Assembly: GCF_001458295.1 (NCBI RefSeq)
Contig: NZ_CYUD01000003.1
Span: 62,001-126,000 of the forward strand
DNA: 64,000 nt
Direction of reading: 5' to 3'
From: Ruegeria denitrificans
GTDB lineage: Bacteria; Pseudomonadota; Alphaproteobacteria; Rhodobacterales; Rhodobacteraceae
In this document: positions 1 to 8,622 of the stretch, one piece after another
Layout of the letters: every line of letters begins with the position of its first letter
How positions within the stretch are numbered: the first letter of the stretch is position 1
Position numbers and translations under genes: made by a program
The notes under the pieces: model-generated
Database searches by the model: none
What the model was told of the DNA's origin: nothing
What the model saw: the letters and a program-made list of their open reading frames with translations, nothing else

Positions 1-237
1 ATATCCGAACAATGAGGACGCAGTTGGTCGGAATTGGGTTCACAGTTTGGCAATAATTGTGGCGTACCCGGAAAATTGTTGAGTTTCAGGTGGGGTATTT
101 CCCCAGTTACCGTGGTACCTATATTGTTGCGTAAGTGCCTACATGGGCGTCAAAAGCCTATGATTTCGTTGCTAAGACGGTGTCTTCCCACTTAAGTTGA
201 AGCGTAGGCAGGCTTTGATACTCCAAGGAACCGCGTT

Positions 238-1599
238 TTGACTGCGTTTGGAATGACGAAAATGAAGCAGTTCGACGTCACTCCGGTTGCGGCGAAACTG
301 GCCGAAAAACCTGTGACTTTGATCCAGTTCGCAAGGTCGGCCGGTCGAAACATGCTTGAAGTCATACCAGTTGAAACTCTGCGCCAAACCTATGTTCGCG
401 GGCCGCTAAACATACACTACATTTGTGATCCGGAAATGATCACTGAACTGCTTGTTGGGCAGGGCCGCGCTTTTCCTAAGGCAAAGTTCACAAAGGATAT
501 TATCGGTTCGGCCGTTGGCAACGGTTTGATATTATCCGAGGGTGAGAAATGGCGTCAGCAACGGCGGCGGTATTCTCCTTTGTTCGCGGCCAGAAATCTT
601 CCGGTTATGGCTAAACATTTTGCTGAAACCGGTGCGGAAGTTGCAGACTCCTTAGCGGAAAACGAAGGTCCGGTAGATGTATCTCAAGTTGCACCTGCCT
701 CGACTTTGACAAACATTTCACGAGTGATCTTTTCAGGAAACGAAGAGGTCAGCTCTGAGCAAATTCGTTTAGGGCTGATTGCATACTTTAACTATATTTC
801 AGATTTATCGCTGTTCGATTTGATGGGATTGCCAAAATGGTTGCCGCGCAAGAAATGGCTTATGAGCAAGGCTCCGGTTACCAAGATGAGAGACCTCGCG
901 CGACAAGTTATAGAACACCGTCGGTCTGAAAACCGGGGTGAACCCCGTGACTTTCTTGATTTCATGATTGAGGCGCTGAAGACGGATTTCGAAGACGAAG
1001 AGACGACTGTCGATAATCTGCTGACCTTTGTAGTTGCAGGTCATGAAACCTCGGCCAACGCGCTGGCTTGGGGGTATTACCTGCTGGCGTTGAACCCAGA
1101 TATTCAAAACAGAATTCGAACTGAAATTCAGGCCGTACGACCTGATGGTTTGGTGGAATTTTCTGACCTTGAGTCGATGCCATTGTTGCGCGCCCACGTG
1201 AAAGAAACTTTGCGCCTTTATCCATCTGCGGCTTTTTTCGCCAGGGATGCGTCAGAAACCGTCGAAATCAAGGGTGTTACAATTGAAAAGGGAGACGCGC
1301 TTTTTTTCCCTGTTTATTCGTTGCACAGAAATGAAAAATTATGGGACGATCCTGATCAATACCGACCGGAACGGTTCTTGGGTGCCACTCTGCCACGCGG
1401 TCAATATATTCCCTTCGGAGATGGGCCCAGAATTTGTATAGGTGCGCAATACGCAGAAACGGAGATCATGGTTTTGATGGCCTCGGTGCTGCGCTGTATA
1501 AATTTTTCGTTGGGCGAGGCAAAATTACCAGAACCAGTTTTGACATTTACGATGCGCACCAGTGGCCCGCTCATACTTGAAGCCGAACGGGCTTCGTAA
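238..1599 (+). CDS. Cytochrome P450
   Basis: Haem-thiolate monooxygenase of 453 residues, a normal bacterial P450 length and soluble (no membrane anchor seen). The I-helix oxygen-activation motif AGHETS is near residue 266, the K-helix ETLR (ExxR) near 323, and the haem-binding loop FGDGPRICIG near 393-402 with the cysteine ligand near 400. I chose the TTG start at 238 because AAGGAA lies 7 bases upstream; ATG codons at 253 and 262 are possible but poorly spaced. The substrate cannot be read from the sequence. The sequence around the haem loop resembles fatty-acid or terpene hydroxylases of proteobacteria, but that is only an impression. Its neighbours are a response regulator (convergent) and an AHL synthase, so a role in modifying a fatty acyl or signal molecule is possible but unproven. 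Confidence 0.92.
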   Translation: MTAFGMTKMKQFDVTPVAAKLAEKPVTLIQFARSAGRNMLEVIPVETLRQTYVRGPLNIHYICDPEMITELLVGQGRAFPKAKFTKDIIGSAVGNGLILSEGEKWRQQRRRYSPLFAARNLPVMAKHFAETGAEVADSLAENEGPVDVSQVAPASTLTNISRVIFSGNEEVSSEQIRLGLIAYFNYISDLSLFDLMGLPKWLPRKKWLMSKAPVTKMRDLARQVIEHRRSENRGEPRDFLDFMIEALKTDFEDEETTVDNLLTFVVAGHETSANALAWGYYLLALNPDIQNRIRTEIQAVRPDGLVEFSDLESMPLLRAHVKETLRLYPSAAFFARDASETVEIKGVTIEKGDALFFPVYSLHRNEKLWDDPDQYRPERFLGATLPRGQYIPFGDGPRICIGAQYAETEIMVLMASVLRCINFSLGEAKLPEPVLTFTMRTSGPLILEAERAS

Positions 1600-1660
1600 G
1601 AAGCCGAAGCGCGAATCCACTTTGCACTCTGAAGAACAAAGGTGTTCCTGACCTTATCTG

Positions 1661-2791
1661 CTATCGATCAAGGTAGGTATTGGTGCTGTAGAGCTCTCGC
1701 AGCACAGTGTCAAAGAGCCTTGTGCTAGGCTTGTTCTTGCGGACGGACTCGGTTGTTGACTGCATTTGCGACTGCGATACGGCGATTTTTTCCGGCTTAC
1801 TTTCTCTCTTGTTTGCTTTTTCACACGCCTGTTTTAGGGCCGCATTCGCACCGGATTTAGAGAAAGAGCGCATTGACAAAGGTGCGCTCATCACCACTTT
1901 GAGATGCGCAGGAGCATTTCGGCTGCTTAAAACTGTCCTCAGTTTCAGATTAAGAACTTCTTCAGTAGGCAGCCGGTTCGTAAAGCCACGCCCGTGAGTT
2001 ACGATCAGGAAAGTGCCACTTCCCCGGTAGGAAAATACACCGTCGGTCTTCCTTGATGTTTTTTCTATGCATTCACCGAGGTCGGAAATGACGCGCCGAA
2101 AAGCACCAAAATCATTTATATCAAAATGATACCCGGCGCCCCGTAGTTTGATTGCCGTCACCCAAGAGTCAAAGCGGCGTCCTCTTGAAAATTGATCGAC
2201 GTAGTTGTCGAACTCGACATAGCGCAAACACCGATCCAATCCTTCGATCGACAGGGGATCTTCGAAATTGAACTTCTGATTGTAGTCCAATTCTTCGCGA
2301 AGGTTCTTTAATGAGGCCGAAGAAGTCTTTGCCCTGAGCCGCTCCATCATCAAAAGATGTGCTGCATTCATGCGGCTGCGCAGTTCCAAAAAGTCAAAGG
2401 GCTTGGTGATGTAGTCGAAGGCACCTTCCAAGAAAGCCCTTTCAATGTGCTCCTGGTCCGTCATTGCGGTCAGCATAATTACGGGTGTTTCAAGATATTC
2501 CGGTGTTCTGCGAAGCTGTTTGAGCAATTCAATCCCGGTGGTTCCGGGCATTTGAATGTCTACGAGCAGGCAATCAAACGGAGTTTCTGCCGCTTCAATT
2601 TTCTTTAGTGCCAATTCGGCCGATTCTGCCACTGAAACTTTACAGTTTTCAAGTTCCGGAAGGGCCGACTGGAGGAGCTCAAGAATACACGGTTCGTCAT
2701 CGACAACTAAAACGTTAAGCGTCACTTGCCTCAGTGCTTGGAGGTCCAATTTTAGTTGAAACCGATCATTGCCGAAGGTGGAATGTCTCAT
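1661..2791 (-). CDS. Response regulator: REC domain plus degenerate GGDEF-like domain
   Basis: Two-component receiver protein of 376 residues. The REC domain spans about 26-145: acidic pair in VVDDEP, phospho-acceptor Asp78 in LLVDIQMPG, T108 in MLTAM and K130 in YITKPF. A linker leads to a second domain (about 180-310) with a diguanylate-cyclase-like pattern, but the GGDEF site reads GSGTF (residues 257-261), so cyclase activity is not expected. The last 60 residues are Lys/Ser rich. It is a paralogue of the regulator at 4475-5404, with matching REC motifs and the shared FDNYV/FENYV motif at the start of the second domain. It lies downstream of the luxI-like gene on the same strand, 389 bases away. 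No histidine kinase is nearby. A GTG at 2725, just before the REC domain, is an alternative start; neither start has a strong ribosome-binding site. Confidence 0.88.
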   Translation of the reverse strand: MRHSTFGNDRFQLKLDLQALRQVTLNVLVVDDEPCILELLQSALPELENCKVSVAESAELALKKIEAAETPFDCLLVDIQMPGTTGIELLKQLRRTPEYLETPVIMLTAMTDQEHIERAFLEGAFDYITKPFDFLELRSRMNAAHLLMMERLRAKTSSASLKNLREELDYNQKFNFEDPLSIEGLDRCLRYVEFDNYVDQFSRGRRFDSWVTAIKLRGAGYHFDINDFGAFRRVISDLGECIEKTSRKTDGVFSYRGSGTFLIVTHGRGFTNRLPTEEVLNLKLRTVLSSRNAPAHLKVVMSAPLSMRSFSKSGANAALKQACEKANKRESKPEKIAVSQSQMQSTTESVRKNKPSTRLFDTVLRELYSTNTYLDR

Positions 2792-2814
2792 AACTGATGA
2801 ACCGTTACTGCCCT

Positions 2815-2836
2815 GCCTAACGTGCCTAGATTAGGC
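2815..2836. promoter_or_regulatory. Inverted repeat upstream of the response regulator gene
   Basis: Half-sites GCCTAA (2815-2820) and TTAGGC (2831-2836) form a perfect 6-bp dyad with a 10-base spacer, 24 bases before the start codon at 2791. It may be an operator. The CCTAA/TTAGG element recurs in the luxI promoter in the opposite arrangement. Confidence 0.35.
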
Positions 2837-3180
2837 GTCGAGTGGGACGAAACAGCGGCAAAACAGCAGAAAATCTATAGGAAACGAGGTATTTTCTTGA
2901 CCTTATTTTGGCAATTGCGGTCTTTACGCCCACTTTTGTGTATTGGACGCCAGGTCTTTAGAGCTTCATTTAAGCAATAGAGTATAGCAGCGGTTTTCAT
3001 CAATTGGGTTAACGAGCTTTGCAATATACCCAATAAAAAACATGAAGAGAATTTTCGGATCAACGGATTGTGAGACAGGCAACTCAATCTTCAAAACTCT
3101 TTAAGATCCCATGTCTTGCAGATTGACGTGACATAAGAAGGGCAGCCCCCCCTTCGTTTGAGCTGCCGGTGTAGAAAAGC
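2837..3180. other. Non-coding gap between luxI-like gene and response regulator
   Basis: A/T-rich gap with no convincing gene. On the minus strand, just past the synthase stop, GGCAGC and GCTGCC (about 3145-3170) can form a 6-bp stem with a long loop and no T-run, a weak terminator at best. Nothing else is evident. Confidence 0.4.
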
Positions 3181-3921
3181 CTATCTGTCAATATTGAACA
3201 AAACGGATTGGCTTGCGGTGCCGTCTATCGAGAATTTTGCCCCGACCGGAGAAGCTGAAACGCCTAACCGTCTTGACCAACGTGCCCAGAGAGCAGGGAC
3301 GATACCCAGTATGCTTAGCGCTCCACTTTGTTCTGCCGCAAGAGTCATTTGGTGAAACAACTCTTGCTGAACCAAGAGCCTGCGCGAAGACGAAACGCTG
3401 TCCGATACAAAAAAACGCGTTGCTTCCCAGACACCCTGTTTTACCGGCGCGTCAAAAAACAGAATATCAGTAGGCATTCCTTTTAAGATACCTCTCTGCG
3501 CATCTCGCAACATATAACTGTATATTCCACATTGAGCCGTGCTTGGAAGAAGCCTTACCCCGCCAAGAACCTCGCCGAATTCATGAAGAACGATCCACTG
3601 GCAGGCGGGGGTATCATATTGGTCGAATTCCATTCTGTCAGCTTCGCCAACTTGCCACTTCAGCTTGTCGATAAAGATGGCCTTTCGCATTTCGAGGTAC
3701 TTCGTAAGCAAAGTGCCATGTTCGTGCATGTTGCGAAAACTCATTGTGGTCGAGCGAACGTCACCAAACGCGCCCCGAGGTTCAGGCTCGGCACGTTTGA
3801 CGGTAAACAACTTGCGCCGCGCCAAGGACTTTGGCGCAGTCGGAGCATCATTGGCGGGACTCAGATCTGGAAATGCTTCCGCTGCCTGGTATGCCCGCCG
3901 ATAGCTGAGTGGTCGGTCCAT
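3181..3921 (-). CDS. Acyl-homoserine-lactone synthase (LuxI family)
   Basis: Quorum-sensing signal synthase joining an acyl chain to S-adenosylmethionine to give an N-acyl-homoserine lactone. The conserved LuxI residues are all recognisable: R79, F83 and W89 (MRKAIFIDKLKW), D100 and D103 (EFDQYD), R123 (GGVRLLP), and E166 with R169 in WEATRFF. At 246 residues it is longer than the usual 190-220 because about 60 residues precede the first conserved motif. This extension is Pro/Ala/Arg rich and of unknown role; Met60 (start at 3744) would give a normal length but has no better ribosome-binding site. No luxR gene lies in the window. Instead it is flanked by two response regulators, one downstream on the same strand and one divergent. 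The acyl-chain specificity cannot be read from the sequence. Confidence 0.9.
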   Translation of the reverse strand: MDRPLSYRRAYQAAEAFPDLSPANDAPTAPKSLARRKLFTVKRAEPEPRGAFGDVRSTTMSFRNMHEHGTLLTKYLEMRKAIFIDKLKWQVGEADRMEFDQYDTPACQWIVLHEFGEVLGGVRLLPSTAQCGIYSYMLRDAQRGILKGMPTDILFFDAPVKQGVWEATRFFVSDSVSSSRRLLVQQELFHQMTLAAEQSGALSILGIVPALWARWSRRLGVSASPVGAKFSIDGTASQSVLFNIDR

Positions 3922-3961
3922 ATTTTACTCGTAGTTTCGCCACACTTATGACAAGATTAAT

Positions 3962-4041
3962 TTAGGTAGGTCCACAACCTAATGAAGTGTTATCGGCAAT
4001 TGATGCGAAACTGTGTCTAATTCACATCCCTTGAGTCTAAT
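3962..4041. promoter_or_regulatory. Repeats in the divergent luxI / response regulator promoter region
   Basis: The 553-base divergent gap (3922-4474) has no gene. It holds an inverted repeat, TTAGGT (3962-3967) with ACCTAA (3977-3982), 41 bases before the synthase start, and a direct repeat GTCTAAT at 4015-4021 and 4035-4041, exactly 20 bases apart (two helical turns). The core CTAAT occurs three times. No canonical lux box was found. The rest of the gap (4042-4474) is A/T-rich leader without recognisable sites. Confidence 0.35.
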
Positions 4042-4474
4042 AGTTCACCATCAGGGTAGAGCCTCTTAATCGTCACAGCCACATTTTTGCTTTCTTCTGG
4101 GCTCACTACTGGGTAAATTTTCCGTCAAGCTGTTGTTAAGGCTTAGTTTCAGTTTCTTGGCTTCTTACGGATTGGCGAGTGAACAAAGTGTGATTGGGTT
4201 GTGCTTCAACGCAAGGCTTAGCGCCGCAAGATACTAAGTATGATCCACATTAAATAGCTTGTTGGTTTACAACTGCCGGATGCAGTTTACGTCAGTTAAT
4301 TGAATAAACGAGAAAATGATGCGTAGACATAACGAGGCCCATCTTGGGTCAACGTTTTGCCGCCTTCTTTCTGCATTATGGTGCTGTCGAGAGAGTTTTA
4401 CGCATCAGCCAATCGTTGCTCTTTGTCTGCAATACACAGCGATTGGTTCGATGCAAGAAGTTGGTGAAAAGAAT

Positions 4475-5404
4475 ATGCGTATACTGGCAGTAGACGATGA
4501 CCCTAGCATTCTGGAGTTGCTGAACAGCGTACTCGCTGCATTCGGATACAAAGACGTGGCTACCGCCCGCAGTGGTCAAGAGGCTCTCGAAATATTATCG
4601 GACCCGTCACAGGTATTCGACTGTTTGCTTCTGGATGTGCAGATGCCAAAGATGAACGGAATTACTCTGTGCGAGGAAGTCCGCAAGATACCGGATTACG
4701 TATATACGCCCATTATCATGGTGACCGCCATGGTGCAGAAACAGTATATTGACGAAGCTTTCGAAGTTGGAGCCACTGACTACGTTACAAAGCCCTTTGA
4801 GTTTTCTGATCTGAAGCAAAGACTTTCGGACGCTTACAGGATGGCAGCTGAACGTAGAGCAGCAATCGAGGTGCTCAAAGCTGATGAAGAACAATGGCAG
4901 TCTTCGGAAGTTTATCCGGGTGTTCGTATTTGCGATCCGCAATACCTTGGAGGCTTGCCTGGATGCATCGGACTGGCCGAATTTGAGAATTACGTCATCC
5001 AGGTTTCCACGATGCATTCCACAGCTGCAAACATAGTGGCTGTCAAAGTGACTGACATGGAGCAAGTCTACAAATCTGTCTCACCGAACGAGTTTCGTGA
5101 ATCCATGGCCTCAGCGGGTGCCGCGCTGCTTAGGGCCACTAAGGAGGGGCGCAAAGTAGCGACGTATTGGGGTAATGGCGTGTTTCTGTTTGTCTTCGAC
5201 AAGCAAGACGGAAAGAGTGCGGAACGGCTTGTGCAGCAGGGTCCGGAAATTGCGGACGGCGTTTTGTTAGGCACCACACTGGTTTTTCTGGTGGGTGAAG
5301 AAATTGCGCTGGAAGCTACAACTAAAATGGAAGCGCTGTTCTTGATAGACAAGGCGGTAGAGCTGGCTGAGTTGCGAGGCGATCAAGTCGCTCAATCAGG
5401 TTAA
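4475..5404 (+). CDS. Response regulator: REC domain plus degenerate GGDEF-like domain (paralogue)
   Basis: Response regulator of 309 residues, divergent from the luxI-like gene and paralogous to the protein encoded at 1661-2791. The REC domain (1-125) has the acidic cluster in AVDDDP, phospho-acceptor Asp54 in LLLDVQMPK, T84 in MVTAM and K106 in YVTKPF. The second domain (about 150-305) follows the diguanylate-cyclase fold pattern, but the active-site loop reads GNGVF (233-237) in place of GG(D/E)EF, so it is probably an output or binding module without cyclase activity. The start at 4475 places Met directly before the REC domain. An in-frame ATG at 4451 and further ones back to 4316 would add residues unlike the family. 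No cognate kinase is visible. Confidence 0.87.
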   Translation: MRILAVDDDPSILELLNSVLAAFGYKDVATARSGQEALEILSDPSQVFDCLLLDVQMPKMNGITLCEEVRKIPDYVYTPIIMVTAMVQKQYIDEAFEVGATDYVTKPFEFSDLKQRLSDAYRMAAERRAAIEVLKADEEQWQSSEVYPGVRICDPQYLGGLPGCIGLAEFENYVIQVSTMHSTAANIVAVKVTDMEQVYKSVSPNEFRESMASAGAALLRATKEGRKVATYWGNGVFLFVFDKQDGKSAERLVQQGPEIADGVLLGTTLVFLVGEEIALEATTKMEALFLIDKAVELAELRGDQVAQSG

Positions 5405-5807
5405 GGTCTCCAGTACCAGGGGCTCGCTTACCCGCCTTGATCGCAGCGCTGGCAGCGATCGCGATATATGAACGGTTCATCAGTCAGATTTAGATTTGCG
5501 TAGAATTGTCACGCTTAGCTGACGAACGCGCCCGATCCTCCGTGTTTCAATTTTCAAGGTATTCTTGTTCAACGCTCAGGCACTGCAGCGCACCGTGCTG
5601 CAGGTTTCAGACTTTCGATCGGGAAGAGCAAATCAGGTCGCGTCGGTTCAGAGGCAGACCGTTGGAAACTATTTCGCTGACAAATCCCAGATCAGATCCA
5701 GATATCGATTTCTTCGTGTAGACCGAAAGAGAGACCTGTTCTACCAATCAGGGTAAGTTCAAAAAATCAGCGGAAGGCAAGGTGTGCCTTCAGGACGGAG
5801 GCTGACG
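5405..5807. other. Non-coding gap before the M24-family gene
   Basis: About 400 bases with no convincing gene; the short open frames here have no family features. A 6-bp dyad GATCGC/GCGATC (5439-5444 and 5455-5460) lies just past the response-regulator stop but has no T-run, so it is at best a weak terminator. Confidence 0.4.
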
Positions 5808-6953
5808 ATGTTTGCCAAAAGAATGCAGAGTTTCCGAAGCCGTATGCAAGAGGCTGATATAGATGTCGCTCTGATCACAGATGAAGACAACATGTACTAT
5901 CTGACCGGGTATTACGATTATCTGCATATGGAATTTGGCCGCCCAACTGTACTCGTCATACATCGTGACGGCGAAAGTCTGTTAATAACCCCAACCATTG
6001 ATCTGAACACTGCACAGGCGGCAGCCAAGGTGGATCGGATCGCTGCTTGGAATGACGGTATGGGCGATGAGTGGAGGGCCGAATTGCCTGACGCAGTTAA
6101 GGGCGTCAACAGTGTTGGGATCGAGCCTGATAGTATGCCACCGATGGTGCGCCGATATGTGGATGTGATTATTCCATCAAATCAGCTGGTTAGCGCTGCG
6201 TCTCTACTCTCTGATATGCGCATGGTGAAATCATTTGAGGAGTTGCAACTGGCACGGCACGCTGGCGAGGTGGCGACGGCCATGATGGAAGCCGGGCGTC
6301 AGGCAATAGGACACGGAGTTCCGGAATATGAGGTTGCGCTGGCAACTTCTCAGGCCGGGACGCGTAAGGCGGCGGCGCTTTTGGCTGCTCACTATACAGA
6401 CGCTGAAATGTCTCCGAATACCCATTTTTTGCAGATCATGGCATCTGGAGATGCCATCATCAAAACGCATCACCGCGCTACAACCAGGATCATGCAGCAA
6501 GGTGATCCTGTGTTTTTGTGTTTTTGTGGGATGACCAATTTTCATCGTTTCAAACTGGGCTTTGATCGAACTTTCTGGATTGGCGATATAAAAGACAAAC
6601 AGCAGGAACGCGTATATGAAGTTGCGGTGGCTAGTCAGGCAGCGGCTTTAGACGCTTTGCGCCCAGGAGTTACGGCAGAAAGTGTGCACGCGGCCTATGC
6701 TGAAGTCATCGAAAGCAACGGCTATGAGTACCCATTTCGGTGCGGGCGCGCCACGGGTTTCAGTTTCCTGGAAAAACCGCAATTGGTCACAGGAGACAAA
6801 ACTGTATTGCGCCCGGGAATGGTTTTTGCAGTAGACGGTTCGGTCTCAATTGACTCATTCCGCGCACAGGTTGGTGACAGCTTCATCATCACTGAGGATG
6901 GCTGGGAGGCAATAACCGAACATCCAAAATCTCTGGATGCGGTCATCATCTGA
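5808..6953 (+). CDS. M24 (creatinase/Xaa-Pro peptidase-fold) family protein with lost metal ligands
   Basis: A 381-residue protein with the two-domain layout of creatinases and Xaa-Pro peptidases: an N-terminal creatinase domain (about 1-135, with DNMYYLTGY) and a C-terminal pita-bread domain (about 145-375, ending VGDSFIITEDGW). GGAGG 6 bases before the ATG at 5808 fixes this start over the GTG at 5784. The five usual metal ligands are mostly gone. The first Asp position is C240. D253 in GFDRTF may be kept. The active-site His segment reads GRATG (313-317), and the Glu position reads VDG. It is therefore unlikely to be a normal metallopeptidase. A metal-free hydrolase like creatinase or ectoine hydrolase is possible, but no substrate can be assigned. 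A SnoaL-like gene follows on the same strand. Confidence 0.8.
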   Translation: MFAKRMQSFRSRMQEADIDVALITDEDNMYYLTGYYDYLHMEFGRPTVLVIHRDGESLLITPTIDLNTAQAAAKVDRIAAWNDGMGDEWRAELPDAVKGVNSVGIEPDSMPPMVRRYVDVIIPSNQLVSAASLLSDMRMVKSFEELQLARHAGEVATAMMEAGRQAIGHGVPEYEVALATSQAGTRKAAALLAAHYTDAEMSPNTHFLQIMASGDAIIKTHHRATTRIMQQGDPVFLCFCGMTNFHRFKLGFDRTFWIGDIKDKQQERVYEVAVASQAAALDALRPGVTAESVHAAYAEVIESNGYEYPFRCGRATGFSFLEKPQLVTGDKTVLRPGMVFAVDGSVSIDSFRAQVGDSFIITEDGWEAITEHPKSLDAVII

Positions 6954-7148
6954 GGGGCTTGCCTTGACGCGGGTATGGGCTTTTCGCTTTTCCTGCAAAC
7001 TCACATGAGTCTCAGGCTCAATGCCGTGCCGGTCAGGTCTAGGCCGGGTTGAAAATGTCTGCCGGACCTGTGCGGTCTGTTCTTTGATACGTGTCAAGTT
7101 GGCCGAAGATAAAAAGCGGTACAATTAGTGACAATGCAAGGGGGGCTC

Positions 7149-7526
7149 ATGGAAGACCTAGTTGAAATTGGAAGAACCTTCGTTCAGGCAATGCGTAATC
7201 GCAGAGGCCTTGAAAATGTTGATGAAATGTATGCGGAAAACGCACAGTCGGTTGAGGCGGTTGTGCCTCCGGTTCGACAGTTCCGCATTACAAAGGGCCA
7301 GGAAGCCATCAAAGGAAAAAGAGAGGATTGGCTGGCTGCGTATGAAATCCGGGAACTTGACGTTGATGGCCCTTACGTTCATCCGCCCAACCGCTTTGGG
7401 GTGCGATATAGGGCTGAGGTAACTCGGAAGGCCACAGGTGAACACATGACCTTACGCGAGATAGCCATTTATTCGGTGGCAGAAGGCAAGATCGTTCAGG
7501 AAGAATTTTTCATGCTGCCAAAATAG
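7149..7526 (+). CDS. SnoaL-like / NTF2-fold protein
   Basis: A 125-residue protein whose pattern fits the SnoaL-like (NTF2) alpha+beta barrel: an N-terminal helix with FVQAMRNRRGLENVDEMYAENAQSVE, a central G-x-E-A-I-KGK helix typical of these folds, and C-terminal strands ending VQEEFFMLP. Such proteins are small isomerases, cyclases or hydrolases, or non-catalytic ligand binders; the substrate is unknown. AAGG followed by 7 bases before the ATG at 7149 decides the start (GTG 7128 and ATG 7134 are poorer). It lies about 200 bases after the M24 gene on the same strand and convergent with the LysR gene, so co-transcription with M24 is plausible. Confidence 0.7.
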   Translation: MEDLVEIGRTFVQAMRNRRGLENVDEMYAENAQSVEAVVPPVRQFRITKGQEAIKGKREDWLAAYEIRELDVDGPYVHPPNRFGVRYRAEVTRKATGEHMTLREIAIYSVAEGKIVQEEFFMLPK

Positions 7527-7653
7527 GAATCGCGGTCGGCAACAGTGTCGTGGCCCGGGCGGTTTGCCCGATGACGTGTGCTGTTTGACGTTCGATGGTC
7601 AGTTGATCCAGGCATGTCTTGTTGCATGCGGGAAGGGCGTCAGTGTGTCAATG

Positions 7654-8622
7654 TCAGGTCTGTTCGTCGGACTCGTCCCCGATCCATTCCGTTCGCGGGT
7701 TGGCTTTCACTTCTTCAAGCATTTTAAGAACTTCGGCTTTCCAACCCGCTTTGATTTTTAACGCCAACTGAGACGGCGGGCGGTGGGCAGGTTCAAGGAT
7801 TGCGTATTCATATCTAAGCGGATTGACCAATGGTATGAAAACGACCTTGCCATTGGACAGATTCATTTCGCGCTCGGTTGCGACGGTCAACGGGTCAACG
7901 ATGGTGCTGCACTGGCCCGAACTGACAAAGGGAATGAGGGGTAGAAAATACTGACAGGTCACGGTCGGATCATAGATTGCAGACACGTTCTGAAACTCTT
8001 GTCGTATTTTTCTTTGGAACGGGTGCGTCGCGTACAATCCTCCCATTGGCATCCCGCTCAGGTCGGAAATTGCAATGCTATCTCGCGAGGCCAGCGGATG
8101 ATCACAATCTATCGCACAGAAACAGTCTGCTTTGATGAGTTCGGCTGAATATTGTGCTTTTCGCCCGGCCGAATGTTCAAAATCGGCAAATCCGAAATCG
8201 ATGTTTTGTGTTCCCGCCAGTTCAATGATTTGCGGAGAGCTGCGCGAAGACAGCGTGATCTGAATGTCCGGGTTCTCACCCAACGACTGGCTGATGAAGC
8301 GTGGGAACAAGAACGCAGAGGGGCCCGGCATCGTTGCGATATTCAGGCTGCCGGAATGCCCTTTGATCAATCCCTCCATGGTGCTGGAGATCGTTGCAAG
8401 GCGATCCAGAATGCCTGCGGTCTCGGCCAGCAGATAATGCGCCTCGGGGACCGGAACAAGCCGACGTCCTCTGCGTTCAAACAGTGTCAGGCCCAATGAT
8501 TTTTCCAGATTTTTAAGGGCAAGGCTGATCGCAGGCTGCGTCCGGTTGAGTTTCTTGGCGGTCTGAGAGATGGAGCCGGACTCCATCACTTCGCGAAAAA
8601 CGGAAAGCTGGGTGAGGTTCAT
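7654..8622 (-). CDS. LysR-family transcriptional regulator
   Basis: A 322-residue LysR-type regulator. The winged HTH lies at residues 1-60 (LTQLSVFREVMESGSISQTAKKLNRTQPAISLALKNLEKSLG, described by its key SISQTAKKLNRTQPAIS helix pair). It is followed by a linker helix and a periplasmic-binding-protein-like effector domain (about 90-300). It is divergent from the TAXI-TRAP operon with a 129-base gap, the classic arrangement for a LysR activator of a transport and catabolic operon; the inducer would then be the imported substrate or an intermediate. Confidence 0.93.
   Translation of the reverse strand: MNLTQLSVFREVMESGSISQTAKKLNRTQPAISLALKNLEKSLGLTLFERRGRRLVPVPEAHYLLAETAGILDRLATISSTMEGLIKGHSGSLNIATMPGPSAFLFPRFISQSLGENPDIQITLSSRSSPQIIELAGTQNIDFGFADFEHSAGRKAQYSAELIKADCFCAIDCDHPLASRDSIAISDLSGMPMGGLYATHPFQRKIRQEFQNVSAIYDPTVTCQYFLPLIPFVSSGQCSTIVDPLTVATEREMNLSNGKVVFIPLVNPLRYEYAILEPAHRPPSQLALKIKAGWKAEVLKMLEEVKANPRTEWIGDESDEQT

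Noticed and set aside
3922-4474. Classical lux box in the luxI promoter
   Set aside because: No sequence close to the 20-bp lux box consensus was found; only unrelated CTAAT-type repeats are present.
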